IMG/VR virus record: IMGVR_UViG_3300044987_002875
Coordinates: 1-39,234 of that record
DNA from: a virus
Length of the DNA stretch: 39,234 nt
Direction: 5' to 3' (one strand)
This document shows positions 1-7,076 of the stretch, one piece after another. The position numbers and the translations under genes are program-made. The notes below the pieces were generated by a model, which worked only from the letters and a program-made list of their open reading frames with translations, ran no database searches and was not told the DNA's origin. How positions within the stretch are numbered: the first letter of the stretch is position 1; each line of letters opens with the position of its first letter.

Positions 1-345
1 AATATAACACCGCCGGGTGGACGGGGCTTCTTTTCGTTGGTGTTTCCGGCGAGGGGGTTACGTTTACAAACAGCGCCGCCGGCCGCGGGTTCATGTCATG
101 GGAAATACCCGCAACAATGACGCCGACGAACGGGCGCTATGCCTTCCAAATTTTCGGCGCTCAGGGCGCGCGCATGGAAGAGTGGGCCCGCGGGGCGGTG
201 ACGGTCCGCGGCAACCCCGGGAAAACGGCGCTCCCTGTTGAATGGGTTAAAATGAACCCGGTTTATGTCATAGCCACAAACGCGCTTAAAATCGCTCAGG
301 ACGCGTCGGGCGCCGCGGCCGGGGCAATACAAGCGGCAGGCGTTG
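1..345. repeat. Left terminal direct repeat (imperfect, pairs with 38890-39234)
   Basis: These 345 bases align without gaps to 38890-39234. I count nine mismatches, at positions 35, 38, 47, 59, 68, 104, 197, 209 and 218. The last 127 bases (219-345) are identical in the two copies. All nine mismatches lie at third codon positions of the fibre reading frame; eight are silent and one changes Glu to Asp. This is best read as the closing overlap of a circular genome map that contains two alleles. A real partial gene duplication is the alternative. Confidence 0.9.
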
Positions 346-2801
346 CGGACGCAATAGCGCGCGCGGCAAGCTATACCGGCGGCCTCGCCTATGCTCAGGC
401 ATTAAGCGCGACGGCCGCAAGCGAAGCAAACGCCTCCGCAATAACCGGCAAGGCCTCAGCCGCCCGGACAAATTACTGGGAGGCGGCATACGCGCACGCC
501 CTTGCAACAGGGAACCCCCATTCTTTAACGCTTGAAATTTTGGGGGCCATGCCGGCGGCGGCCGGGGCCGGTTTTTTCACCATTGACCAGACCACGCCGC
601 AGACCATTTCAAACGGGCCGCTTGACATAACGGGCAAAATGAACCAATACACCGTGGGCGACCCGTCCGGCGGCCTTTCCCCTTCCTATGGCGCCGAGTA
701 TACCCTTTATGGGTGCTATGATAACGGCTCCTATATTGACACCTCAGCCGGCGGGCCTTTTTACAATCAAGATATTTCAATATATGTCTGCCAGGCCTAT
801 GACCTGCCGGGCGGCGGGACCCTATACAGCTCGCAGGGGTCCGCGTTTTTTTCGGATTATAACGGGGCGTCCTTTTCTATCATGCTACAGTTTGCCGACT
901 CGGGCAGTACATGGGGCGGCGCCGGCGTTTATTATATCGCCGTTTTATATGACGGGTCCAGCTACTATTGGAAAAATCTAGGGGCCTCGCCGGCCGTTTT
1001 AATTGATAGCCTGAGTTCATGGAATAGCGGCAACCCCGACCCGTATTCAAACACTCCATATTTTATGCAGGCCGGCACCCTTATGGGGCAAAATGAATGG
1101 TATGTTTATTCAGTTGACACCGCCTCCGGTGCGAACGTTGTTTCTTATTTCCCCATGTATTTGTGGGATTACGGCGACAACTATGGGTGGAAGGCGGACC
1201 TCTATTGGTTTGAAGACGCCGCGGCCGACTTTTATATCGTTTGGAATTACACGACGGGCTATTGGAAAGGGACCACCAGCCTGTCATTGACAGACGACGG
1301 CAACTATTCGACGTGGACCTATGGAAGCCCGCCGCTTGACTATCCCTCGCCGCGAAGCGTGGCGCTTGACTTTCTGAGCGCGCATAATGACGCGGTCGCA
1401 ATGAAACTAAACAAGGACGGCCAATTTGAAACAAGCGTGGCCACCGGCCTGAGCCCTCTAAAAGTTGCGTCGACGACGGTCAATGAAAATTTAAACGCGG
1501 ACCTTTTAGACGGCCAACACGCGAGCGCTTTTCAGCCGGCCGGAAGCTATCAGCCGGCGGGCTCGTATGTATCCCCGGCCGCGGCCACGCAGATTGTTGC
1601 GGCCGTCGCCATTACCAACATGACAAGCGCCTCGAGCGGCTTGACGGTTACAAAAAACGGCGCCACCGTTTCACTGTCAATCAGTGACGCAACAGCCCCG
1701 GCCGTCGCGCTTGCATCTTCAAACGGAATGTTCAGCGCCGTTTTAAATACGAACGGATTTATCAGCGTGGCCGGCCGCACGCCGACCCCCGCGGTCTTTG
1801 CATATTCTAACAGGGTAAACGCCGGGCTCAGCCAATACACCCGGCTCGGAATTGCCAACGGAACGAACTGGATAGCGGGAAGATACGCGCCCGGCACCGG
1901 CGGATTGGATTATAGTTTTGACTATGGCACCAACTGGGCAAACAATGCAAGCGTGCCCAATACGCTCGCCATGATTGGCGTGGCTTATAACGGGTCCCGC
2001 TATGTTGCCATGATGGGGAGAAGCCAATGGTCGGACCTTTATTATTCTGACACATTAAACGGGACCTGGACCCTTGCTTTGTCTATTCCGAACGGCTACA
2101 GTTACGGGGAAATAAAATTCGACAATGGAATTTTCGCCGCCACCGTTTATGGCGTCATAACTACAAGCGCGGACGGAATAAATTGGACCACGCGCTCTTC
2201 AGTTTATGGCGGGTCCAGCCTTCAATATCTGTCAGGCGGCACCTGGGTTTGCGGCAATGCTAATTATATTTCACGCCCGCGGCTCGTTGTAAGTTATGAC
2301 AACGCCGCCACCTGGAATACCACGACGGTCTTTGAGTCTTTAACTCAGCGCATACTTGCCCTCGGGAAAATAGGGTCCACGCTCCTTGCGGTTTCCGGCG
2401 ACGGCATTTACCGGCTCCCGTTTGACCTTTCAACATTTACAACGGTCCAGGCTTTAAACCCCGTAACTACATACGCAACCGTGGCGGTCCATGGTGATAA
2501 TGTTTGGGTTACAACAAACGGCACGGACTACAGAAGCACCGACGGCGGCTTTACGTTTGCCGACGCGGGTATTGTATCCGGGGCAATAACAGGAATAACC
2601 GTGGCGCCGGACGGGCTTTTCTTGCTTTTCGGTTCCTCGGCATATATCCACCGGTTTAGGGTTTTCAATTCGTTTAATTACTCAGCCCTGCCGGATAACG
2701 GGCTGACAAAAACAAACTGGTGGACCGACGCGTCAAGCGTTGTCCATACTCAGATTTTTAATAAAGGCGTTCTTACCCTTTGGACAAAGAACGGGCTATA
2801 A
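1..2801 (+). CDS. Tail fibre / receptor-binding protein, C-terminal part (5' end lies at 38721-39234)
   Basis: The frame is open from base 3 and continues the gene that begins at 38721; joined across the circular junction the protein would be 989 residues. The Met at 93 is internal, not the true start. Features, in joined numbering: an Ala-rich helical stretch after about residue 130, a Gly/Tyr/Ser/Trp-rich beta region, the NADLLDGQHASAF motif near residue 555 that is common in phage fibre trimerisation regions, and two copies of QPAGSY. From about residue 650 to 935 there are repeated beta-strand units of the type DGINWTTR, YDNAATWNTT and STDGGFTFADAG, which resemble BNR or sialidase-type propeller repeats. 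The role is probably host receptor or glycan binding at the tail tip. The fibre call is firm; the propeller is inferred from repeat pattern. Confidence 0.8.
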   Translation, partial: YNTAGWTGLLFVGVSGEGVTFTNSAAGRGFMSWEIPATMTPTNGRYAFQIFGAQGARMEEWARGAVTVRGNPGKTALPVEWVKMNPVYVIATNALKIAQDASGAAAGAIQAAGVADAIARAASYTGGLAYAQALSATAASEANASAITGKASAARTNYWEAAYAHALATGNPHSLTLEILGAMPAAAGAGFFTIDQTTPQTISNGPLDITGKMNQYTVGDPSGGLSPSYGAEYTLYGCYDNGSYIDTSAGGPFYNQDISIYVCQAYDLPGGGTLYSSQGSAFFSDYNGASFSIMLQFADSGSTWGGAGVYYIAVLYDGSSYYWKNLGASPAVLIDSLSSWNSGNPDPYSNTPYFMQAGTLMGQNEWYVYSVDTASGANVVSYFPMYLWDYGDNYGWKADLYWFEDAAADFYIVWNYTTGYWKGTTSLSLTDDGNYSTWTYGSPPLDYPSPRSVALDFLSAHNDAVAMKLNKDGQFETSVATGLSPLKVASTTVNENLNADLLDGQHASAFQPAGSYQPAGSYVSPAAATQIVAAVAITNMTSASSGLTVTKNGATVSLSISDATAPAVALASSNGMFSAVLNTNGFISVAGRTPTPAVFAYSNRVNAGLSQYTRLGIANGTNWIAGRYAPGTGGLDYSFDYGTNWANNASVPNTLAMIGVAYNGSRYVAMMGRSQWSDLYYSDTLNGTWTLALSIPNGYSYGEIKFDNGIFAATVYGVITTSADGINWTTRSSVYGGSSLQYLSGGTWVCGNANYISRPRLVVSYDNAATWNTTTVFESLTQRILALGKIGSTLLAVSGDGIYRLPFDLSTFTTVQALNPVTTYATVAVHGDNVWVTTNGTDYRSTDGGFTFADAGIVSGAITGITVAPDGLFLLFGSSAYIHRFRVFNSFNYSALPDNGLTKTNWWTDASSVVHTQIFNKGVLTLWTKNGL

Positions 2802-2858
2802 TTTCCCGCAACCGGGCGGCGGTCGCCTGAGCGGTTAAAAAAGAGAAGAGGGCATAAA

Positions 2859-3248
2859 ATGAAAAGAGTGTTTATTATTGCGGCAATCATGGCGGCGGCC
2901 TGCGGCTCAGCGCTCGCGGACATTACTGTCACGAACGCGGCCTTGAATATTCAGGTGGTGACGGTTTCAACAAACACCGTGGTGGTGAAAAATGCAAAGG
3001 CAATCTGGACCGGTTTCTCAATCCAATACTTTGCACCGGATTATAAGCGGTTCGCGGTTACTTTCAGCTCGTTCTGGAAAGACCTCGACACCGGTATTGA
3101 AATCCCCAACACCCGAAAAACGGAATACATAAAGGACGTCGATTTTGCAAAGACGCTCGCCGCTATGGGGATGGATTTAAACGCATTGGCCACCGGCATT
3201 ACCCCCATGATGGACAAATACATGGAATTTAAGAGCAAGCAAAAGTAA
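2859..3248 (+). CDS. Exported protein of unknown function
   Basis: The protein has 129 residues. It begins with a clear Sec signal peptide: MKR, then a hydrophobic stretch FIIAAIMAAACGSALA, with likely cleavage after ALA before DITVTNAAL. The mature part is about 109 residues and looks mainly beta, followed by a helical, Lys-rich C-terminus. The start is supported by a purine-rich site (AGAGAAGAGGG) upstream of 2859. It follows the fibre and precedes two membrane-associated genes, so it could act at the cell envelope in lysis, superinfection exclusion or fibre maturation. I do not recognise a family. Confidence 0.75.
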   Translation: MKRVFIIAAIMAAACGSALADITVTNAALNIQVVTVSTNTVVVKNAKAIWTGFSIQYFAPDYKRFAVTFSSFWKDLDTGIEIPNTRKTEYIKDVDFAKTLAAMGMDLNALATGITPMMDKYMEFKSKQK

Positions 3249-3257
3249 GGGAGCCCC

Positions 3258-3755
3258 ATGTCTAAAGAGGAGTCCTTTATTGAAATTCTTTTGAAAGACC
3301 TGGAAACGACGGCGGAAAAGCTGAGGGCCGGCGCCGTCGTTACCCAGGAAGAGCTTTTAAAATATCACGGCCAAAGCGGCCTAATTTTGGCGCGCTCGGT
3401 GCGGTCACTGTTGACCCGCGAGCAGATGGTTTCCATGATGCGCACGGAAATCAAGGCCAACTGCTCAGCATGCGAAGGGGCCCGCCGCTCTTTGCTTGCG
3501 GCAATCCATACGGACGCCATGAACGGCGCGCCGCGGGATGAAGGGCCGGGAACATTGAAAGCCGCCTTTGCCGCTAATTTCAGGCTGGTGGTTTTTCTGT
3601 TTTTCGGCGTTGTTTTGATTTTGGGCATTTTCACCATTGCCACCGGTCAACTCAAAGAAGCCGGCGTATTCACCAGAAACGCCGGGGAGGCTATCAGGAG
3701 CGCCCACCTGGGCTCGCTTGATAGTGACGGGCAAAACCACACGGCCAACAATTAA
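3258..3755 (+). CDS. Single-TM membrane protein, unknown function
   Basis: The protein has 165 residues. About 105 residues of soluble helical sequence contain a Cys pair (NCSACEG, near residues 70-76). One strong transmembrane segment follows (LVVFLFFGVVLILGIFTIA, about residues 111-130), then a short polar tail. It sits between an exported protein and a lipoprotein at the end of the late region, a usual place for lysis genes. One central-to-C-terminal TM is not a classical holin layout, so a holin or spanin role is only a suggestion. The start has an SD (AAGGGAG) eight bases away. Confidence 0.7.
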   Translation: MSKEESFIEILLKDLETTAEKLRAGAVVTQEELLKYHGQSGLILARSVRSLLTREQMVSMMRTEIKANCSACEGARRSLLAAIHTDAMNGAPRDEGPGTLKAAFAANFRLVVFLFFGVVLILGIFTIATGQLKEAGVFTRNAGEAIRSAHLGSLDSDGQNHTANN

Positions 3756-3773
3756 ACCCCGGGAGGGTCAATT

Positions 3774-4316
3774 ATGAAGCGTTTATGTGTCATGGCGGCC
3801 GCGGCCGCTTTCATCGTTTGCACCGGTTGCCAAAGCACCGGCATTATCCACAAAGAGTATAACGAAAAAGGCGAGCTTACCAAAAAGGTGGCCGTATACC
3901 GGGGCTCGGTTGCAACCATTACGGAAACGAGCGGCTTGAAAGTTGACTATCAGGGAGTCAAGGCTGAGCTTGACGTATACAGCAACAAAGGCGACGTCGA
4001 GCTTGTCAATGCAATTTCCGCCGGCGTCATTGGCGGAATGATAGCATACGGGACCGGCGGGGCGAGCGCGGTCCCTGCGGGCGTTGCGGCGGCCCTGAGC
4101 GCGGCAAGGAAAAAAGCGGCCCCCGCAACTGTTGACGGCGAGGCCCCGGAAACGGGCCAGGCGGGCCCTCAGGCGGCCGGGGCTGAAAAGACGGGCAAAG
4201 ATTGCCCCGGCGGAACGGGAGCGGCGTGCGAGCTTGCAAAGCCGCCTGCAGGCGCCGTTGACCCGGCGTGCTATCCTCAGACCCCTTTTGTAAAACAACC
4301 GGAGCCGGCTAAATGA
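3774..4316 (+). CDS. Lipoprotein with Gly/Ala-rich segment
   Basis: The protein has 180 residues with a signal peptide MKRLCVMAAAAAFIVCTG and a lipobox ending at Cys19 (VCTGC), so it should be lipidated. The first part of the mature chain is beta-like (EYNEKGELTKKVAVYRGS). The region around residues 80-112 (AISAGVIGGMIAYGTGGAS and on) is rich in Gly and Ala and could insert in or pack on membranes. The tail is a low-complexity Ala/Pro/Gly linker. SD GGGAGG lies nine bases upstream. It overlaps the next gene by four bases (ATGA), which implies translational coupling. An outer-membrane spanin-like or exclusion role is possible but unproven. Confidence 0.75.
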   Translation: MKRLCVMAAAAAFIVCTGCQSTGIIHKEYNEKGELTKKVAVYRGSVATITETSGLKVDYQGVKAELDVYSNKGDVELVNAISAGVIGGMIAYGTGGASAVPAGVAAALSAARKKAAPATVDGEAPETGQAGPQAAGAEKTGKDCPGGTGAACELAKPPAGAVDPACYPQTPFVKQPEPAK

Positions 4317-4906
4317 AAAAAGGATATTCTGGAAAGCCCGGAAATTTAACCCCCCTGCTCGACGCGCGGGGGCGGCCGCTTTATTCCCCGGGCCTTCTTT
4401 GGTATAGGACCCCGCTGTTTGACTTCCGGGCGGACCCGGTTGACCCCGCAACATTTACAGATGCCGCGGGGACACAATTCCGGCCCGACAATCATTTCAA
4501 GACCGACGGCGGCTCAATCCCGCCGGCGACGCGCGTTATACCGTTTGCCCACCTGGACCCCTGGAATTTCCCCCGGGGTTATCCTTTACACGACGGCGGC
4601 TATCAATACGGCGGCCTCTATATGAAATTTGCCGGCGAGGCGGAATTCCGGTTCCGGCTTATGACCCGCAAACAGGTCGACGCGGCAATGGCTGACTGGC
4701 TGAAATATGACGGGGCAACCTGGTGGGACCGCCGGGTGATTTTAAACGGAATAGCGCTCGGGTCCTGGACCGTTTGGAATTCAAAGAAAGCCGCAAAGCA
4801 ACGCGCCGAAAGAAAGCGGGCAAAGATTGACGTTTACAGCATGGCCGGGGTCCTGATAGAAGACAACGGCGGCCGGCTTCTTTACGAGTCAACTTTGGAA
4901 GGCTGA
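4313..4906 (+). CDS. DUF1353-like phage protein
   Basis: The protein has 197 residues. The core FKTDGGSIPPATRV, then RGYPLHDGGYQYG and a C-terminal helix region MTRKQVDAAMADWL followed by GIALGSWTVW, has the layout of DUF1353 proteins (TD-x-S-x-P, then HD, then a helical tail). That family is frequent in phage genomes, often near lysis or tail genes, and has no settled biochemical role. The conserved Asp and His residues would suit a metal site. It is the last gene before the terminator at 4929 and is coupled to the lipoprotein gene by an ATGA overlap. The family call is moderate; the function is unknown. Confidence 0.6.
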   Translation: MKKGYSGKPGNLTPLLDARGRPLYSPGLLWYRTPLFDFRADPVDPATFTDAAGTQFRPDNHFKTDGGSIPPATRVIPFAHLDPWNFPRGYPLHDGGYQYGGLYMKFAGEAEFRFRLMTRKQVDAAMADWLKYDGATWWDRRVILNGIALGSWTVWNSKKAAKQRAERKRAKIDVYSMAGVLIEDNGGRLLYESTLEG

Positions 4907-4928
4907 GCGGCGCCGGTTTCAAACTCTG

Positions 4929-4963
4929 AAAAGATGAAGAAAAAAAAATCTTCATCTTTTTTT
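4929..4963 (+). terminator. Intrinsic terminator closing the late transcript
   Basis: A 12-bp perfect stem (AAAAGATGAAGA at 4929-4940 with TCTTCATCTTTT at 4949-4960) and an A8 loop are followed by a T run (4957-4963). The stem is AT-rich, so its strength is moderate. It sits between the last late gene and the first early promoter. Confidence 0.75.
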
Positions 4964-4973
4964 ATTTTCCCCC

Positions 4974-5002
4974 TTGACAAGCGCAACCGCTTGCGCTAAT
5001 AT
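4974..5002 (+). promoter_or_regulatory. Early promoter P1 (sigma70-type)
   Basis: TTGACA at 4974-4979, a 17-bp spacer, then TAATAT at 4997-5002. A T-rich tract precedes it. The region after the -10 box (ACGCCATCAA) is shared with promoter P2 at 7077. It should drive the operon from 5050 to the terminator at 6535. Confidence 0.85.
4980..4997. promoter_or_regulatory. Operator-like dyad inside P1
   Basis: AGCGCAA (4980-4986) and TTGCGCT (4991-4997) are perfect inverted repeats separated by CCGC. They fill almost exactly the spacer between the -35 and -10 boxes, the position where a repressor would block RNA polymerase. P2 lacks this dyad. The protein that would bind is not obvious in the window. 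Confidence 0.55.
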
Positions 5003-5022
5003 AACGCCATCAAAGACCACAA

Positions 5023-5035
5023 GGGGCTGAGCCCC
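5023..5035 (+). other. Leader hairpin before gene 5050
   Basis: GGGGC-tga-GCCCC forms a short GC hairpin ending 14 bases before the start codon, directly upstream of the SD GAAGGAAAC. Similar hairpins stand before 5290 and 5855. Confidence 0.5.
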
Positions 5036-5049
5036 GGAAAGAAGGAAAC

Positions 5050-5247
5050 ATGAACAACAGTCTGACAATAGCGGGAAACGAATACAAAATTAAAAATTGC
5101 AGAATTGGCAACATTGAGGCCTTCCAGGTATGCGCTCAGGCCTCCTGCCGGGAAATCAGGCAGGCTGTTTTGAATAAATGGCCGGCGGCAAAGTTTCACG
5201 GTTTCACGCCTTACAAACTCTGCATTAAAATGATTTTTTCAAAGTAA
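5050..5247 (+). CDS. Small early protein, unknown
   Basis: The protein has 65 residues with no recognisable family. It has three Cys (in KNCRIG, VCAQASC and KLCIK), a short N-terminal beta-like part and a helical middle. It is the first gene after promoter P1 and has a good SD (AAGAAGGAAAC). First genes of early phage operons often encode host-takeover proteins, but nothing in the sequence shows this here. Confidence 0.65.
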   Translation: MNNSLTIAGNEYKIKNCRIGNIEAFQVCAQASCREIRQAVLNKWPAAKFHGFTPYKLCIKMIFSK

Positions 5248-5256
5248 CAAACACCG

Positions 5257-5276
5257 CGCCGGGCGGAACCCCGGCG
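5257..5276 (+). other. Leader hairpin before gene 5290
   Basis: CGCCGGG (5257-5263), loop CGGAAC, CCCGGCG (5270-5276). The same six-base loop occurs in the hairpin at 5823-5840 on a different stem. No T run follows, so it is not a normal terminator. Confidence 0.5.
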
Positions 5277-5289
5277 GAAAGAAGGAAAC

Positions 5290-5808
5290 ATGAACGGATA
5301 CACAGTCGAAAGCAAACCGGTGGCAAAGGCAAAGAAAACAGAATTTATTTGCAAGGGCCCCGACGGGACCGTAATGGATACGCGGACAACCTTTCACAAT
5401 TACAAGGGGTGCTTTATTGTGAAAACAAGCCGGGAGCGTTTCATTCAATGCGCAAAAAACGCAGTTGAATGGGGAAAGAAAACGGCCGCGGAATATGCCG
5501 CCATTGCCGCCTGCGGAACGCCTGAAGAGGCAATCAAGAAGGGCCTTGTTAAAATCCGCCGCTCGGCCGCCGCATGGGATACGGAGTGCGTGGTCCGCAA
5601 TTTTGCGGACGGTGACTATAAAAAGTGGGCCGCCGATTATGCCGCCCGGATACCGGTCCTCGAGGCTGAGCTTGAAAAGGCGCTCGCCACCACCGAGGAA
5701 GATTTTAAACCCTTTGTCCGGGGCTGGACCTCAAACTTACACGGAAAGCCGGACACGAACCGCGGGTATTATATTTTTCTAGGGGTTGCAACTTTCCCCA
5801 ACGCTTAA
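5290..5808 (+). CDS. Early protein, unknown
   Basis: The protein has 172 residues and no family I recognise. It starts with a beta-like part (YTVESKPVAKAKKTEFICKGPDG). Mixed helices follow, including a charged helix around residues 125-150 (VLEAELEKALATTEEDF). It is soluble with no signal peptide. The start has SD GAAGGAAAC, the same as the preceding gene, and the leader carries a GC hairpin. It is part of the P1 operon. Confidence 0.7.
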   Translation: MNGYTVESKPVAKAKKTEFICKGPDGTVMDTRTTFHNYKGCFIVKTSRERFIQCAKNAVEWGKKTAAEYAAIAACGTPEEAIKKGLVKIRRSAAAWDTECVVRNFADGDYKKWAADYAARIPVLEAELEKALATTEEDFKPFVRGWTSNLHGKPDTNRGYYIFLGVATFPNA

Positions 5809-5822
5809 ACAACCAAAACCGC

Positions 5823-5840
5823 GCCCGGCGGAACCCGGGC
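5823..5840 (+). other. Leader hairpin before gene 5855
   Basis: GCCCGG (5823-5828), loop CGGAAC, CCGGGC (5835-5840). The loop is identical to that of the 5257-5276 hairpin although the stems differ. The SD (TGAAAGG) follows at once. Confidence 0.5.
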
Positions 5841-5854
5841 TGAAAGGTTACACC

Positions 5855-6082
5855 ATGAACAGAAAGACTAAAAAACAAGCCCCGCGCCCGCCTGAGAAGG
5901 GCTCCTCTTATTATCTGAGGCCGTCAACCCTTGCCGCCATTGTTGCGGACCTTTGGGAAGAAACCGGAGCGCCGCCCTCTTCCTTGCGCGAGGAGTGTTG
6001 GGAAATGCTTTGTTCACATGTTGGGGAAAAAGAGGCCCTGGCCCTTGTCAAGAAGGAGGACACCTATGAAAAAAATAATTGA
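5855..6082 (+). CDS. Small early protein, unknown
   Basis: The protein has 75 residues starting MNRKTKKQAPRPPEKGSSYY. The frame is open upstream, but 5855 is the best start because GAAAGG lies eight bases before it and the CACCATG context matches other starts here. The N-terminus is basic and Pro-rich; the rest is helical and acidic. It overlaps the next gene by 17 bases, so the two are probably translated together. No family recognised. Confidence 0.6.
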   Translation: MNRKTKKQAPRPPEKGSSYYLRPSTLAAIVADLWEETGAPPSSLREECWEMLCSHVGEKEALALVKKEDTYEKNN

Positions 6083-6275
6083 CCTGTTTTTGATGGACCT
6101 GCCGCCTGAGATTTTCAAAAAGGCGCTTGCAAATATGGCGGCCCAGGGCAAGCTGGACCGCCTTGAAAACGAAGAGCCGGACACCGCTCAGGCCTTGAAG
6201 GCGGCGTTTGGCTTTGCCGCGTCAAAAGAGGGGGCTAAATTTTGGGTTCACGCTATCATGGACCTGGGATACTAG
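6066..6275 (+). CDS. Small early protein, unknown
   Basis: The protein has 69 residues starting MKKIIDLFLMDLPPE. It is helical with an amphipathic N-terminus. The start at 6066 has a near-ideal SD (AAGGAGG) inside the preceding gene. It ends in a TAG stop, rare in this genome. No family recognised. Confidence 0.6.
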   Translation: MKKIIDLFLMDLPPEIFKKALANMAAQGKLDRLENEEPDTAQALKAAFGFAASKEGAKFWVHAIMDLGY

Positions 6276-6288
6276 AAAGGGGCATAAA

Positions 6289-6522
6289 ATGAAATCTATT
6301 TTTACAAAAGACGAAGAGGCCGCTATTATGAACGCGGCAAGTGAACAAATAAAGACCGGCAACGCTTCGCCGCGTCTTTTGGTTGCCTATGTCATGGCGC
6401 GCATAGGCCGAGCCGGCGGCAAGGCCGGAACCGGGGCCGCAAAGCGCCGGCCGGTTGACTATGCCGAGCTGGGCCGCCGCGGGGCTGAGGCCCGCAAACG
6501 CAAGAAAGAGGCGCCGCAATAA
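6289..6522 (+). CDS. Small basic early protein, unknown
   Basis: The protein has 77 residues starting MKSIFTKDEEAAIMNAA. The first 45 residues look helical. The C-terminal third is strongly basic (RRPVDYAELGRRGAEARKRKKEAPQ) and could bind nucleic acid. SD GAAAGGGG is well placed. It is the last gene of the P1 operon, directly before a strong terminator. Confidence 0.65.
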   Translation: MKSIFTKDEEAAIMNAASEQIKTGNASPRLLVAYVMARIGRAGGKAGTGAAKRRPVDYAELGRRGAEARKRKKEAPQ

Positions 6523-6534
6523 TAAAGGCCCTGA

Positions 6535-6566
6535 GCCCTGCCGGAAACCCGGTGGGGCTTTTTTTT
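6535..6566 (+). terminator. Strong intrinsic terminator of the first early operon
   Basis: GCCCTGCCGG (6535-6544) pairs with CCGGTGGGGC (6549-6558), all ten positions including two G-T pairs, with loop AAAC. A T8 run follows (6559-6566). Confidence 0.9.
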
Positions 6567-6699
6567 ATCCCCATTTCAGCCGGGGCGACTTTTCCGAGTA
6601 ACCCACTCCCACACTTTTCGACATACTTCGACACGGCTCAGCCGGCCCCCGGGGAAAGGCGGCGGGGCGTCTTTTTTGCCCCTTTTTCTGTTTTGCCTG
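6567..6699. other. Non-coding stretch before R1
   Basis: I see no supportable gene here on either strand. Visible features are the direct repeat TTCGACATAC / TTCGACACGG (about 6618-6637), a C/G-rich block around 6640-6670 and a T-rich pyrimidine tract (6670-6704). Confidence 0.5.
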
Positions 6700-6841
6700 T
6701 TTTTGACGTAACTCGCGTCCCTGGGACACCGGTTTATGACTTTTCCCATTTTTTGAAAACAGCTTGTCCCATACGCGCGCGCGAGCGGCATGTCCCAGGG
6801 ACATGATGTCCCACGCGCGCGTATGTCTTAAAAGACATATA

Positions 6842-6867
6842 GGGGAAATAAATAAATTCATTTCCCC
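6842..6867. other. R1 hairpin A
   Basis: GGGGAAAT (6842-6849) pairs with ATTTCCCC (6860-6867) around a 10-base loop. In R2 the matching stem is GGGGAATA/TATTCCCC with another 10-base loop. Two base pairs are exchanged and both stay paired. Confidence 0.75.
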
Positions 6868-6911
6868 CCTGAGAAAAGAAACACTCGCCGCTGGCGGTTT
6901 CTTTCTCAGGG
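6867..6911. other. R1 hairpin B
   Basis: CCCTGAGAAA (6867-6876) pairs with TTTCTCAGGG (6902-6911). After a bulged A, GAAAC pairs with GTTTC. An apical CGCC-GCT-GGCG stem-loop completes it. R2 has CCCTGAAAAG/CTTTTCAGGG and CGCC-TTT-GGCG at the same places. Confidence 0.75.
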
Positions 6912-7041
6912 ATACGGGCAAGGGGCGCGCGCAAGACCTCAGGCCGGCGCCGGCGTATGGTTGCGGCCCCCAAACAGACGGGGCGCGCCTGATTGCTTCT
7001 AATGACCTTTAAAACGTCAACCGGCAAACGCAAAGAAACGC

Positions 7042-7071
7042 TTAAAAAGATTTTTAAACTTTTTTATTTTT
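7042..7071 (+). other. AT-rich dyad and T tract before P2
   Basis: TTAAAAA (7042-7048) and TTTTTAA (7051-7057) form a perfect dyad, followed by a T-rich tract ending in CCC. The T tract and CCC just upstream of P2 closely match the stretch between the terminator at 4929 and P1. It may serve as a weak terminator or as an UP-like element. Confidence 0.45.
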
Positions 7072-7076
7072 CCCTG

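Larger units (their letters stand above)
6700..6911. repeat. Structured repeat element R1 (paralogue of R2 at 18944-19198)
   Basis: This non-coding element aligns with R2. It has a shared TTTTTGACGTAACTCG box, several TGTCCC/GGGACA half-sites and alternating CG tracts. A 58-bp core (6790-6847) is identical to 19078-19135. The core holds a perfect palindrome CATGTCCC-A-GGGACATG (6789-6805), another ATGTCCC followed by a CG tract, and ATGTCTT-AA-AAGACAT (6823-6838). Two hairpins follow whose stems differ from R2 by compensatory changes. It could be a replication origin, an operator array or a structured RNA; the sequence does not decide. Confidence 0.8.

Noticed and set aside
3783-4454. Long minus-strand open frame (223 codons), and similar minus-strand frames through the window
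   Set aside because: High G+C at third positions makes long antisense frames. None has an SD with a plausible protein, and all are shadows of well-supported + strand genes.
6703-6738. Promoter reading TTGACG ... TTTATG in R1 (and the matching place in R2)
   Set aside because: The distance between the boxes is about 24 bases in R1 and differs in R2, outside the usual sigma70 range; no gene start follows suitably.
6764-7012. Open frame across R1 that resembles a frame across R2 (19031-19222), sharing CPRDMMSHARVCLKRHIGE
   Set aside because: The shared peptide comes from the 58-bp identical DNA core. Neither start has an SD. Outside the core the differences are not concentrated at third codon positions, and a one-base length difference in hairpin B shifts the frames. 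Compensatory changes in the stems explain the pattern better.
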